From Pezicula radicicola (Eukaryota > Ascomycota > Leotiomycetes > Helotiales > Dermateaceae), in contig PDUO01000042.1 of assembly GCA_003008705.1 (NCBI GenBank), forward strand, positions 374,057-438,056: DNA of 64,000 nucleotides, read 5' to 3'. Below the pieces are notes generated by a model, which was not told where the DNA came from, made no database searches, and saw only the letters and a program-made list of their open reading frames with translations. The position numbers and the translations under genes were made by a program. Shown here piece by piece: positions 9,859 to 22,376 of this stretch; positions within the stretch are counted from its first letter, which is position 1, and every line of letters begins with the position of its first letter.

Positions 9859-12822
9859 TCAAGTTTGCTGTGTTCCCTGGCCAATCTGTCGCTTGACTTG
9901 CTCGCGAGCCCATCGTGCGGTATCAATGGTTCGTGCTTGGAAATCGCGGTTCGACTTGGTGTCTTTGATCATAGCGGTGAGCCAATCATTGCGATAGAAG
10001 TGAGCCAATTCACCGTTGGGGAATGCATCAGCAAGATCACTATTATAACGTCAGTCCAAGAATCATAACAGGCCATCAATCTGGCTTACCCAATGACACC
10101 CATAGCAGCCCGCATGAGAGCCTCGCTTCTGTTCTGGTCAAGCCATACAATGTTAAGAAGAGTGAAGATCGACTCGACATATTGCTGAAGCAATGCGGCT
10201 AGATTATGTTCAGCAGAGTCCTGTCATGGCAGTGACGGTACAACTTACTCTTCTCACCAGCCTTCATTGCACCAATGATTCCACCCCAAGCATCCATTAT
10301 ACCCTCCCGGAGTGAAATGATATAGTCAAACATCTCGTACGTTCCATCCGCAGCGGCTTGGACACCAGCTGCTTGTTGAAGTACCTGAGCAACAACTGAC
10401 AAATAGGTCTCAAAATGACCGCCGATGGCACCTGCAATATCCCCAAAACATTGAAGGATCGCAGGCTTGAATTGGTTGGCGAGTGCCGTGCTCTGTTGGG
10501 CGTCAGTACAACAAATACGGGAATGTGTGAGAAAAACAAGAGGGGCCATTAGAAAATACATACCCTCAAATTGTTCAATAGATAGTTCATAAATGTATCA
10601 CAATATGGCTGGGAAAGTGGCCCCAATGAACGGGTAATGTCACTGACGAGACCAATGGCCATCGAGCACAAACTTGGCTCCTCTTGGTTGCCGAGAGCAT
10701 TATAGAGAAAAGGAGAGAAAGCCTCCATATACTTGCTGAAACCATCCTCTAAAGCATTGGCCAAGCTACTGACAGTGGCGAAAACAGCATCTGGAACGAC
10801 GGACTTCGCACCGCAACTTTGCAAAATCTGCAACAAAACGTGCATAATACGGTCGGCCTGTGGTTCGATCTCTTTCTCAAGGCGTTGAATGATGGCTAGG
10901 AGCACAGTTGCTAAACTAGTCTGCATCTCCTCCAGGGTGATAGTGTCCTCAACGCTGACAAGTTGGGCTCGAAGAGGAAGGGTTCCTTCCAAGCGGCCAA
11001 GGATGACCTCCGACAAAGACGCAACAGCAGGTAAGCTATCATTGGCTGCATTCTGGACAAAGGTATTTAGCACTTCGTAAGCAGCAGTTCGAAGCTGATT
11101 ATCGGCATCAGGTCTCTCAGTGACTTGAAGAAGGCGTGTGATGCTCTCGTTGAAGTGGGGAGTCAAAGGATTCTCTTGGCAGCCAATGTCTCCAGAGAAA
11201 CGCTCGGCAAGATTCATCAAGGCCCAGCAGCAAGATCCAGCCATCTTGGGACTGCTAATCAAGCCAGCAAAAAGCGAGGCAATCAACTGGGGAAGGTGAA
11301 CAGTTGGATCAATGGCATCGGAGCAAGCTTCTGTGATGCGTCCTAGTGCATAGGCTGCTGAATCCTTAACGTGAATAACCTGATCGTCCATCATGCCAAT
11401 CAGAACTGGAAGAGCTTGTTTAACGATGGGCTCAAGAGTCTTATCATCTGGACCCTCCATGATTGCACCGAATGCAGAGACCGCAGCATCCCGATGATGC
11501 CAATCTTCAGAGCGCAAGTTGGCCTCAACGAAAGTTAAAACGGGTTGAATGATAGCTCCACCAACTGCCTGAGCATACAATTGTAGACATTGATAAGCAG
11601 CTCTTGAAATATTGTATTCCTCATCAGTGGCATCCTCGTCTTGCTTTGTCAAAAGCGTCAAAAGTACTGGAACAACCTCATTGGTTGCGACTCGGCAGAA
11701 GTTGTAAAAAGGCCGTAATTGATCCGCACGGTCAACCTGAGACATTAAATGTTAGCTCGACTCAAACGAAATAATTTTTTTGGGGGACTTACCTGTGCAT
11801 TATCATCCTCAATGGCAATTTCTTCCTCACAAACTGTACTCCAGAATTCAACAGCAAGCTTTGCAACATCTTCTTCCTCGCTCTTCATACCCATGATAGT
11901 AAGGCCAAACAGCGCCTTCTCCATGTAGAAGCGCATAAGATCGTAGTACAAAGACATGATGCGGTTCAGACACCCAAAAGCACCCTGTTGTATCCTCGAA
12001 TCCGAAGCCTGTGTAGCCTCGCAGATAACCTGCATGATGTAATTTCGCTCACCCTCATTCTTGAAGTTGCTGTCGACAAACTCCAAAGAGTCTCCCAGAG
12101 CGTAAATAGCAGCCAAACGAACTTCAGTATTGGTCTCCTCTTTTCGTGCACCTTGAACTACAGCTGTCAAAATGGCGTTCGAGTGCTGGACAAGGCTACT
12201 ACGGAGATCGACATCTTGGCTTTCGCAGATAAATCCGATGGTAGTGAGGGAAGCTTGCTTTAGATGATCGCCGCCTTCTCCTACACTACGCACCAAAAAG
12301 GGCATCAACTCCTCCCATTGATTTCTTGGGAGCTCGATGGCAGCTATCGATGAGACAACTTGTGCAGATGCTTGCCCTGCGAGTGCTGTATTGGATGCAA
12401 GTGCTTGGAGGGTAAGCTCCTTGATGCGCTTCTTCGTATCAGCATCTACTTGCAGCCACTTCTCCTGCAATTCCCGCGATCGATTATATTCCCGGGCAGA
12501 GAAGGCGTTCTTGAGGGCAATACCGGCTGCCTGTCGAATATGAGGCGCAGCATCTTCGTTTGCAAGCTCTTGAACAAGGACTGTGAGGTATTGGGGCTAT
12601 TTGGATGGTTAGCAAGACTTCACACACAGCGCCTAGGGAGCGGTCTAGGGAGGGTTTGCGCACAAAGTTGGCTTCGGCAGCCGCATTCAATGATTCCTCG
12701 GCAGTTTTTCGTAGATCGGCCACTACAAAGAGTCAGTATCCACCACGAGCACGTCTGTTGTGGCGAGAATCCGTGAACTGACCTGGAGACAAGGAATTCT
12801 CAAGCACTTGGTTGACGTCCAT
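9859..12822 (-). CDS. KAP95: Importin subunit beta-1 (karyopherin beta, Kap95)
   Basis: Seven exons: 12822-12783, 12722-12664, 12596-11793, 11736-10564, 10492-10249, 10198-10090 and 10039-9859. They join in frame to 869 aa, the normal length for Kap95. The protein starts MDVNQVLENSL and is built of helical HEAT repeats. The recognisable segments are the N-terminal importin block PHIRQAAGIALKNAFSARE, the acidic stretch CEEEIAIEDDNAQ in the middle repeats, and YQCLQLYAQAVGG further on. Importin beta carries classical-NLS cargo bound to importin alpha through the nuclear pore and releases it on RanGTP. The intron after residue 52 uses a GTGCGC donor, weaker than the GTAAGT or GTATGT donors elsewhere in the gene. 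Essential single-copy gene. Confidence 0.95.
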
Positions 12823-13900
12823 GTTCGCGGTTTCAACCCCAGTGCGCAGGGTGTTCAGGGCGAATGGTGAGTATTAAGGGGATGTCGTAGGTCGTGAAAT
12901 ATGTTTCCGGCGGGTTGGAGGTTGCCTCTGCGTGGTGAGGCTGCGTGGTAGAAGAAAGAAAGGGGGTCGCGATTTGGGCGAAGTTGTTTTCTTGAAGGTT
13001 CGTTTAGGGCCTGTTTACTTCGATTCAATCTACCCAGGCAGAATGTCGGAGCGGTGGACTCAAGCTCTTTGTTCGCAAACGCTTTGAATTCAGAGTTGAC
13101 AGTGGAGATTCAAATTGGGAAAATGAATGTAGAGAAGATGATGGACAATAGTAGAGGGTAGAGGGGTTCATTCACAGATTCACAGGGCTTCACATGGGGG
13201 TTTTCTCTCTAGCCTAGTCTGATTCAACGAAGAGCGCGCTATTGCCCGTTAGCGAAGGTTCCCCCACCATAAATGTAACGTGATCCAGGGTTTAGCACGT
13301 GAGAACGTTGAGCTTTGAAGGTAATCACTGGAGGCTGAATGGAAAGGGTCTTCGGTTTTAGTGGACTTCCAGGTTCCTTATTTCGCCGCGGGTAATGCCT
13401 TCGCCCTATGACGTACTAAAATAGTTATGAAAACTTACTGAGATTTTGTAATTGGCATGGTTTATGCTGATATCATAATTTCATCTTCGCCCTCGCGCCC
13501 CTTTGTCGCCTTCAGCGTGAACCCTGTCTCTTACGTGTCTACCTGGTTAGGCGAAATCCATTCCCATCCCAAAGACTGACCGCAATTACACGTACCTATT
13601 GCCTACCTACCCACTTCACAAAAATGCATAATCAAGAAGCAGAGGCTGGATGTGATTCCAACATCAGATGACTTTGACAAACAAAGAAGGGTAAATCCCC
13701 CCGCCAGCACGCCCAAGCAGCCCAAGATAATGTAAAGTAGACTCAAACATTTTGTTTTATGAAGAATTAGAAGGTTATGCAGTTATAGCCCCATATGATG
13801 CATATACTGGAGATGGAAACCAATTTTGGACCCCTCAAGAATGCTATGTAGTCTAAGACCACAAGTAATCAAAGAAAGAACAAGCCTTCTCCCTCATCCA
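12823..13900. other. Promoter region of importin beta and 3' flank of LEU4
   Basis: No coding frame is convincing. An E-box-like CACGTG lies in AGCACGTGAG near 13297. The plus-strand frame at 13826-14368 is antisense to the last LEU4 exons. Confidence 0.5.
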
Positions 13901-15980
13901 CTATGCTCCGTTCACCTTGGCCTCGAGAACACTCACTGCATCCGGTCCGCTCTTCGACACCGTAACAGGTCTCGGGACAGTAATGCTGCCATTGCCGTTC
14001 GGACTCAAAGCGATGTCCTCGCTGACATTCCGGCTATGGCTACCGCCCTTGAGAAACATGGGGGTGTTGGGTCTGCTTGCTACGAACTATTGTTCTCAAG
14101 TTTAGAGCTTGCTGTGATATTTACCACGGGGAAAGCTTACACTAGAAGCTGCACTGAGGAGTGCAATCAAGGAACTTTGAACCACATCCTCGTGGACTCC
14201 CACACCCCACACTTTCTGCGAGGAGCCTGCCGCTGTACACTCGATGTAACTAGCAGCCTTAACGTCTCTACCACCTCCAATGGCGTGTTCCTTGTAATCG
14301 GCAACATCGAGATCAATACCTACGCTAGACAATGCATTCGCAAGACTGGAAATCGGTCCATTACCTGAACCTTTGAGCTTGATCTCCCGACCTTCCACCA
14401 TTACTACTCCCTCAAACGTACGCTTCATGTTCTTGGTATCTTGGGTCTTGCCCGGAACTGCGGGAACAGGGGTTGTTGAACGATCGGTAGTAATGCTATA
14501 GTCGATCAAGGTGAATCGAGGGTTCTCCTTGAGGAAATAGGTCTGCTCGAAGAGGTCGGTAATCTCATTTGACAGGAGCTCTCGGCCAACTTGATCAGCA
14601 CGATGCTGCACCACTTTGCTGAAAGACACCTGGAGCCCACGTGGAAGATCCAGCTCGAGATTACGGAGAATAATCCAGGCGGCTCCACCTTTACCACTCT
14701 GGGAGTTGACTCTAATGATGGCCTCGTATGTGCGACCGATGTCTGCTGGGTCGAGAGGGAGGTATGGCATTTCGAATCTGTCCTCGTCTGTGGCATTATT
14801 CTTCTTGCGTAACTGGAAGCCCTTCTTGATTGCATCTTGATGAGAACCACTGAAAGCACAGACGACAAGAGAACCACCATATGGCCAACGAGGATGAACC
14901 GGAATCTTGTTGCTGACCTCCACCACGTCAATGACTCGGTTAAGATCTGAAAAGTCGATGCCGGGGTGAATGCCTTGAGTGTAGAGGTTTAAGGCTAGGG
15001 TGACAAGATCGACGTTTCCAGTCCTTTCTCCATTTCCAAACAAACAACCCTCAACTCTGTCTGCCCCAGCCATTTGGGCCAATTCTGCCGCAGCTACTGC
15101 GCATCCTCGATCGTTGTGTGGGTGAAGAGAAACACAAATCTTTTCTCTCTCGGAAATATTATTACAGAAATACTCAATTTGATCAGCGTACACATTTGGC
15201 GTGGACATTTCGACAGTTGCAGGGAGGTTGAAGATAATCGGGTTCTCCACTGATGGTCCCCAAGCATCCTTGACTGCATTGCAGATCTGGATGACATATT
15301 CTGGTCTCGAGTCGGAGAAAGTCTCTGGACTGAACTCGAATGCCCACTCAGTACCAGCTTGCGCGGGATCATCTTTCGTGATCGAACGCGCATACTTGGT
15401 ACACTTGACTGCTAACTCCAACCCCTCTTGTTCCGTCATACCAAACACTATCCGCTGGAAGCATTCGCTGGTGGCTAAGTAGATATGAAGGATGGCTTTC
15501 TTTGCGCCTTTAAGAGATTCAACAGTTCGTTTGATGAGCTCCTCTCTGCACGGCGAAAGAACTTGGAGCCAGACATCATCAGGCGTAGCACTAGGGGTTT
15601 CAACAAGACGTCTTGTGAAGTCAAAGTCGGTCTGCGATGCTGATGGGAAAGAAACTTCGATTTCCTTGTATCCAAGCTCTACCAACATCTTGAAGTACCG
15701 CCATTTCTGCTCACCGTCCTGCGCCGATCTGTCAGCGTATGTCATGCAGCTTCATGAAGCACCGATTAATACCATTGGGTCTACCAAGCTCTGGTTCCCA
15801 TCGCGCAAATCTGTGGAGAGCCATCGCGGGGGTTTGTCGAGGCTCTTGTTTGGCCATTGCCTATTCTCAAGCTGGAGACGTGGCGCCGGTCTGTATTTCT
15901 TCGAGGGATCTGCAAGCCTGTGTGCGAAAGAATTAGTATCATGATGTTTGCGTGAAGCATGGGGTCTTGTACATCGGCAT
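13901..15980 (-). CDS. LEU4: 2-isopropylmalate synthase
   Basis: Four exons: 15980-15973 (only 8 nt), 15917-15773, 15718-14141 and 14086-13901, joined in frame to 638 aa. It condenses acetyl-CoA with 2-oxoisovalerate, the first committed step of leucine synthesis, usually in mitochondria and cytosol. The N-terminal catalytic TIM barrel shows [15 protein letters not shown] followed by [20 protein letters not shown] and [12 protein letters not shown], then [18 protein letters not shown] (metal-binding histidines) and [11 protein letters not shown]. The C-terminal 130 residues form the LeuA allosteric domain that senses leucine. The exon 2/3 junction was set at GCGCAG because only that acceptor gives the family sequence PMDGEQK. 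The start codon sits in an 8-nt exon encoding MPM with the next exon, as in related fungi. Confidence 0.95.
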
Positions 15981-16713
15981 GATTGAAGCGTGGTTGAGTA
16001 ACTTGAGTCGCGGGGTAAAAAAAAGTTTTGGAGTTTTATGAAGCACCAAAATCTGCAAATCTGACAGCGGGTAAAATTATGACGTGGCGTAGCCGGATAC
16101 GAGAGACAAGAAATAGTTTTTAGGTAGAAAAAGAAGAAGATATCGAAGTATCCAATTGAGCTTTTTATAATCAAGAGATGTACTGATTATTGGTTATTCA
16201 CGAATGCAAATTGCAGAAGAGTCATCAAGTCATTTCCCGACGCATACCTAGCCTGCCGGCGCAAGAGGTCGGAGCGACGGCAAAGTTAATTTATTGTGGT
16301 GCCCCGCCATTACCTATTCTCCATTCTCCTTGAATGCCGCGCGCTGAATGCGGCTGGGATTCACAGCAGAGTGGAGATTCAACAGCAAAGACGCCTTTTC
16401 CTTGACGGCGGGAAGAAGAAAAAGACTATAAATGAACGGTTAGAGGCGGTTTAGTTGAATTACCTACACTGCAGTACAGATATTCAAGGAAAAAGGCCAT
16501 TGAAGTCCAAAGTTCTCAATTCGTAGCCAGATAAACGCCGCCCATATGCTGTCTTCTTCTTTCGATATGTACAATATTCCAGGGTGCTAAAATTTATAAA
16601 CAAACAAACAAATTGCTACAAAATGCCATACAAACGCTCCATTATGCAAATCTAAAAAGCCGCCCGCCAAAGAATTGAAGTTAGCCACCCCGTCCTGTTT
16701 ACCCTGATCTCAA
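15981..16713. other. LEU4 promoter and ferric-reductase 3' flank
   Basis: No open frame stands out. I looked for a Leu3-type CCG(N)4CGG palindrome and did not find a clear one. Confidence 0.5.
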
Positions 16714-18573
16714 TCACCATGTGAAGCTCTCCTCGATGAAGTCTACTACCGCCGCCTGCTGCACTCCTCTGACAGCTTCTCTAACGTTGTCGGCCAAACC
16801 ACCAGGGCCACAAACTGTGACACACATGGCTCCGACCTGTTCTCTGACCTCGTTCTGTAACAAGAGGTTGACGTCTGGTCGACCCGGGAACATCTGCACT
16901 GTTGTGCTGGGTGAGTGGATCTCCCTTGGATTTCGTGGTCTCGTGACAAAGAGCTTGATTGTGAGGATATCGCGGCGGTGTGGCATGCGAAGGATTTCAT
17001 CCATCCATGGCCGCACCCATTCGAGTTGTTCAACGTCGCGGACTACCCAGATCAAGCAGACTTTCCTTGTGGCAACCGTGCCGTCGTTGAAGCCATTGAT
17101 GAGATGTCGAGCGAAGGGGATTTGATGTGTGATTCCTGAAGCTCCTGCCACCAACACTGCTGTTCCGTACGAGTCCAGTGAGTGGTGACCGGAGTATGGT
17201 CCTTCGAGTGCCGCTCTAACTGTGAGAACACTTGGGTTGCAGAGGTTGGCCTTGTCAAAAAGCCTCTTTGTTAATCCAGTCTGAGCCTGTATAACAAAGG
17301 AGACATCGGTCTTGAAATGCGACTTGTCTTTGAAAAGTTCCTCTTTCTCATTGATGGGAAGTGGGGCAAGGTTGCTTCGGACGTGTTCGACCCAGGCGAT
17401 AGAGAACGGATGCGATTCCCAAGCATTGACAGTTGCGAATCGAAGATATGCGTGAGTTCCGGGCTTAATATCAAGGTATTTTGGAAGATGCATGGTAACT
17501 CGAGTGGCGTTTCCTGGGAGTGCCTCGACCGTCGCTGTGGTCCACCCCTCGCGTGAGTAGTTGCAGTAAATGATTCTGAACATGCGCGCCAAACGGTCTC
17601 CGATCCACAAGGTGCATATGGCTTTGACGTAAGGAAGTTGGGGAAGGCCAGCAACAGCACAGTGAAGCCACGTGCCCGCAAGGGCTGCAGCTGCGAGGAT
17701 AATGTGGATATTGAGGAAGGTCTCGTAGAAGGCGTGTCTGAGTGGGGATGGGGAAAGGAGAAGAATCAGGAACAAGGCGAGGGTTCCAAGCATTCCTGTC
17801 TGGACAAACTCGTTGTCTCCAAGCATCTCCCAGATTCCATCCCAGCCCGCAGCAGCATGCTTCACATAGGCCCAGGCGATTGTGTGAACGACTGCCTCCA
17901 GCACAACTATGCGTCCCATCCAGCGGTGGATGAGGTTGTATGTGTCGAAGCTGATTTTCAGCCAGCTGATGAGCGGATTGTTGCGACCAGCTAGGATGAC
18001 GAGGGCGATCATGTTCACTACCGACAGATCCCCTGTTCTACCCCGGAGCTCAGCGACACAGGAGTATTTATTATTTTGCGAATAATCTAAGGCGGCGCAG
18101 TACCCAAGATTGCTGAGGACATAGAGCCAGAGGATTAGTGCGTGTAGTCTAGACGGAAGACAGCCTATGTTGAGAGCAGAAGAGAGCTGGATCTCCCGGT
18201 TGTGTCGCTTGTTCCAGAGAGGTGCGTAAAGAAGATCCCTCTTTAAATTTGGCAACCAAGTACTCCCATTCTGCTTCCAGTATGCTTGTTCTGGCGCTGA
18301 TCTTCCCATGCCCACAATCCTCCGTATATGTGAATGGCATCTCTCCCAGAGCCTCAAGACAAGGATGGACATGCCCATGATTCCTAAACTCCACCATAAG
18401 ACATCACGGAAGAAGTTATTCATGGGCTGGTTGACACCCGTCAGGCCTGTCGCATATTGTGCTATATCATTTAAGGTTTCGTTTGTGGAAGAAGAGGTAT
18501 TTGATGTTGTAGTAGTCGACACTGCTTCGGCCAGCCGGCGCAAGTGTCGGTGGAGGTGTGGTGAATGCGGCAT
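16714..18573 (-). CDS. Ferric-chelate reductase (FRE family, NADPH oxidase fold)
   Basis: One uninterrupted 619-aa frame with ATG at 18573. The N-terminal 330 residues contain several membrane helices. Two of them carry the paired heme-ligand histidines, HRWMGRIVVLEAVVH and HIILAAAALAGTWLH, each with 13 residues between the histidines. The FAD motif HPFSIAW, the NADPH-binding EGPYSGHHSLDSYG with the following VLVAGASGITH, and the CGPGGLAD near the C-terminus follow in the usual order. The enzyme reduces Fe(III) chelates or siderophores at the plasma membrane before uptake, moving electrons from cytosolic NADPH across two hemes. No siderophore or permease gene adjoins it, so its regulation cannot be inferred. 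A Cu(II) reductase role is the main alternative. Confidence 0.9.
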   Translation of the reverse strand: MPHSPHLHRHLRRLAEAVSTTTTSNTSSSTNETLNDIAQYATGLTGVNQPMNNFFRDVLWWSLGIMGMSILVLRLWERCHSHIRRIVGMGRSAPEQAYWKQNGSTWLPNLKRDLLYAPLWNKRHNREIQLSSALNIGCLPSRLHALILWLYVLSNLGYCAALDYSQNNKYSCVAELRGRTGDLSVVNMIALVILAGRNNPLISWLKISFDTYNLIHRWMGRIVVLEAVVHTIAWAYVKHAAAGWDGIWEMLGDNEFVQTGMLGTLALFLILLLSPSPLRHAFYETFLNIHIILAAAALAGTWLHCAVAGLPQLPYVKAICTLWIGDRLARMFRIIYCNYSREGWTTATVEALPGNATRVTMHLPKYLDIKPGTHAYLRFATVNAWESHPFSIAWVEHVRSNLAPLPINEKEELFKDKSHFKTDVSFVIQAQTGLTKRLFDKANLCNPSVLTVRAALEGPYSGHHSLDSYGTAVLVAGASGITHQIPFARHLINGFNDGTVATRKVCLIWVVRDVEQLEWVRPWMDEILRMPHRRDILTIKLFVTRPRNPREIHSPSTTVQMFPGRPDVNLLLQNEVREQVGAMCVTVCGPGGLADNVREAVRGVQQAAVVDFIEESFTW

Positions 18574-20418
18574 TGTGTAGGTATGGGTTAGGTTTCGATA
18601 GCTAGGCTGAATAGAACTGGTACTTGTGTAAGTTGTAACTTCTAGAAGAATCGAAGAAAGGGAGTAAAGGGGCGCAAAAGATTTCTGGTATCTACCTTGG
18701 AGTCGTCAGTAGTATTTAAGACGTCCCACATCTATTGTCTATTGTGATGTACCGAGAAACAATAAGATATTTTGGACAAGGTGCATTGTGTAAAGAACAA
18801 AAGAGTGTTGATAGTATTGTGACAAAGTGCACCGAAGAAGCGAATGAAGGTATTGTCTCCAGGACTCTGAAAGGTCTTTTGTTTGAATAAAGAACGTCGT
18901 GAAGCTTGGTTGACCGTTTTCGGTAGGGCAAAGGAACTCGGCGCTTTTTATATGGGAGTGAATGTGAAGCTGCAAATGATTTCGACGCCACAAGGAAGGT
19001 GATCAGGAGAATTGACGTCTGATGATAGATGATAAACGGCTGAGGGCTCAGTCGTCGTCGTCGTATGTACTTCCCAGTCTGTAAGGAGAAATAGATTAAA
19101 TCGCCCCGCCAAGTTTCTAAAAGTGAGGTTGACGTTCAAAATCTTCGCATTCTTCGGACGACAACACCAAACAGAGGATAATGCGCGATATGGGATATGG
19201 CTCACAACAGCAGTGACACACAACAAGCAGGAGAAACGAGCGTGCAGAGAATGATTGTAGGGTGAGAAGACTCAAAGGAATCGAGGAGCAAGCATAAAAG
19301 CAGGGCAAGGTCACGAAGACAGCGTACGAGGTACGAAAGGTACGTAGGTAGAGACAGACGTGGGCTGGGAGTTCTCCTTGCCTCCAGCTTGGCTGGTGAG
19401 GTTGACAGGTTGTTCATCCCTTGTCCACCACGATCCCAGATGCGCAGCGGCCACTCTGAACTGACCACTATCAGCTCTCTCTTGGCTCAGCATGCGGTGT
19501 CTGCTCCTGCGAAGGAACAATCTGAACCTATCATCCTTATTTAAAGCTGGTCGCTTTAACTCAGACCGAATAAATGACTGGGTCGTGAGGTTCGAGATGA
19601 GGCTACTATATCCTCGTTGCAGGTAGATTCAGGGGCAGGATGGAAATGGTTGGCGAATGCTCCATTTCAGCCTGGGCAGTTCGCCTGTTTCAGGCTTGGC
19701 GCTTGAACATCCTGCCCATCCCAATCTATTCATTGGAGCATTGTTTGAAACAGGTCCAAAAAGGGGACCGGCGGAAGAGGCTTGGTTGGCCTTCCGGGTC
19801 TTTGGGATTTACGAGGACGACGAAGAGGACGAGGGGTCGAGGGGTGATGCTCGTGATCGTCAACCGCTTCAACGTTGAACCTGTCGGACGGGGCCGAAGA
19901 TGCAATCATAGTACAGTACAGTAAATCTACCTTGGGTAACTCGACCTATCTAAGCATCTGTTCGAAGCTTTTGTGAGACCATACAGTAATGGCTTTTACG
20001 AGTATTCCATGCAAGAGAGGGGGGTCATTGTTACGATTTGCCATATTTGCCACATTTGCCATATTTAGTCTCTTGGAGAGAATTTAGGTTTGCATGTTTC
20101 GAAACAGCCAAACAAAGATGGAGGAAGATCGGGGAAATCAGATGTTCCGTCGGTTGGAGCCGATCGATTGCACGTGGAAAACCTCCAACGCTTTCAAGAT
20201 GTACACGTGATCAAGACCTTGATTGAGATGGCAGCCTTGTTATTTTCAGCATATTTAAGGCACAATTTCTCTTCTCTGTTGATGCTATGCCTGAGTCAGC
20301 ACTGAGTCAGCAGCTTCAAGGCTGCACCAGCGGCAAGCAACCTCAGTGTCGCGATTTCTACGAGCTCGGCTTGCGCGCATAATCATTCCAGCCATTGAAC
20401 CTCCCCACACCCCTCGTA
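18574..20418. other. Divergent promoter region of ferric reductase and MIC19
   Basis: About 1.8 kb without a convincing coding frame. The many frames here start at non-ATG codons or lack any family signal. Three near-identical TTTGCCATATT / TTTGCCACATT units lie at about 20037-20068. GATA-containing sequence occurs near 19020-19035, but no exact ATCWGATAA iron-regulator site was seen. Confidence 0.5.
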
Positions 20419-21046
20419 ATGGGATCCGGACCTTCGAAGCCCTCGGGGCAACCTACATCTCACGTATGGACTAGGTAATTATTCCTCCGAGACTGCGCTT
20501 GTGTTCAATAGCCACTGACAAGCTCCTAGCGAAACACCTGTGAAATTCTCTCAAGAGCTGGTTGACTCTCTGCAATCAAGCACAGAGGTACGCTTTCCTA
20601 TAATACTATTTGCTGAAGCAAGGCTAACTCTGAGTGTCTCGTAGACCGACTCAACCCGCGCCAAAACCCTCGAGCTACACATCCAGTCCCGCGTAAACAG
20701 CGAGCTACAAAAACTCCGGGATTCAACCTCCGAGAAGCTCGCAGAACTCGAAGCCAAAATCTCAAGTCAGGAACCCGCCAAATCAGAAGAGAAATCCGCA
20801 GGCGATGCTCTACGAAATCTAGGGAGGGAGGCAGTACAGAATGATGTCCAGGAGTTAAAGAAGAAATTGGAGAAGAGGAAGACGGTTAAGGAGACGGATG
20901 AGGGTGTTGAGAAGGCAAAAGAGGGTTTGGTCAAGTGTCTAAGGGAGAACGATCGTAGGCCCTTAGATTGTTGGAAGGAGGTTGAGAGCTTTAAGCAAGA
21001 AGTTAGACGGTTGGAGACGCAGTGGGTTGAGAAGGTTGTCAGGTAA
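20419..21046 (+). CDS. MIC19: MICOS complex subunit MIC19
   Basis: Three exons: 20419-20474, 20530-20587 and 20645-21046, giving 171 aa. The first exon encodes MGSGPSKPSG, a start that suits N-myristoylation. Residues 18-45 (SETPVKFSQELVDSLQSSTE and onward) are the conserved MIC19 block. A coiled-coil central part follows, and then a CHCH-type tail with KCLRENDRRPLDCW (Cys-x9-Cys). MIC19 links MIC60 to the MIC10 module and helps hold cristae junctions at the mitochondrial inner membrane, using Mia40-dependent disulfides. The stop at 21044 overlaps an in-frame GTAACA, so a further small exon cannot be fully excluded. It converges with TYW3 across 291 bases. Confidence 0.85.
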
Positions 21047-21337
21047 CAAACTCACCTAAGGAACAAGCAGATTGGAATGACATGGCACGTGTAGAATACT
21101 GTATTAGAGGCAAATAATCATGGCTACTTGTTTCGGTATTGCGTAGGTTGCTAAGGGATAATGCATCTTCCAGGCAAAAAATCAAGTGAGTTACCCAAGT
21201 CAAAATAATCTCTTATAAACCAGTTCGTACGGTAGCGTTAGCATATTTTAGACTGGCACTGCTCGCTGGTGACGAATTAACGTTGACAGCAATTCATATA
21301 TGCCCAGAAAGTATAGCTTCAATTTGCTTTCATTCAT

Positions 21338-22376
21338 TTAGGTGTTTTCCTCCGGAAATCCCAGTTCTATATCGTTTTCTACAGCAGCTTCCCCTGTTTG
21401 GTTCTCGGCAGCCTTGAGAGCTAACCTCTTCTTTAGGCCTTCGGCCTTCATCCTCTCCCTCCTCACGCCCGCATCTTCCCAATCTTTGCCCTTTCCCTTC
21501 CCACCACCAACACTAAACATCTCTTTCAACAAAACTCGAAATCTCTCAATCCTTTTACTATTCTCCAAAAACCTATCATTAGATATATCCGCCAAAGTCC
21601 GCAAGTACTCTTCCTGTACGTTGCAAATCTCTTGGCCATCTACCTCAAAACCGATCAAGGATTCGAGAGCGAGGCCCATGGTCCGAATACCAACCATAGG
21701 TGTGACTGGATCTGAAGAGGAGCCGGCGGAAACCAGATTTAGTGCTCCAGACTCACGGAATCCTGCTTGGATGGCAACGGACAGTACTGATTGAGCTTCC
21801 GAAAGGGATGCTGTGAGGACATGAAGAATCTGATATAGTTTTAGTACAAATTTCATGGCGGATAACTGCATTGCAAAAAAAAAAATCAGAACAACTAACC
21901 ATGGGCTCAAATTTGAAATGAATAAATCTTCGATCATGTATATCATGGCCTTTCACTTCCAGTGATACACCATTTGTCTCTCTTCTTGCCATCCCGAATA
22001 AGTTTGCGAGGTTACCATCCAAAGCCGTCAAATCAACAGGATCATGGCTCACAAACAGCCATCTCCCTCCGCCACCTTTTCCACCAACACCAGCCCTAGT
22101 AACCCTCTCTACTTCCTCTTCCCGTACAATTTCCTTCTCATCCTCACACCCCTCCTTTGGAACCTTCTTCCTCCCCTCCAAAAACACACTAATCCTCCCA
22201 GCACAACTGCTCGTCGTCACACATCCCTCCAACCCATTAATCTCATCAATCAACTCTCGGATGCCTATGTCGACTGAACCTTTGGGTGATAGATCATCGT
22301 ATTCTGAGTCTGGGACTGCTAGGGAGGCTAGAATTTTGGCTTTCTTGTTTAGAAATGAGAGCGGTAGAGGAGACAT
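21338..22376 (-). CDS. TYW3: tRNA wybutosine-synthesizing protein 3 (TYW3)
   Basis: Two exons, 22376-21900 and 21829-21338, give 322 aa. The N-terminal domain has the family signature VTTSSCAGRISVFLEG and, after a lysine- and glycine-rich insert, WLFVSHDPVD. The second exon opens with MILHVLTASLSEAQSVL. TYW3 is a SAM-dependent methyltransferase that N4-methylates the wybutosine precursor on tRNA-Phe position 37. The C-terminal 90 residues, after SNDRFLENSKRIERF, are charged and probably disordered. Single-copy cytosolic enzyme. The ATG at 22374-22376 is followed at once by the conserved LPLSFLNKKAKIL, supporting the start. Confidence 0.9.

Noticed and set aside
13826..14368. 180-codon plus-strand frame
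   Set aside because: It is antisense to the last two LEU4 exons, whose protein is conserved and complete.
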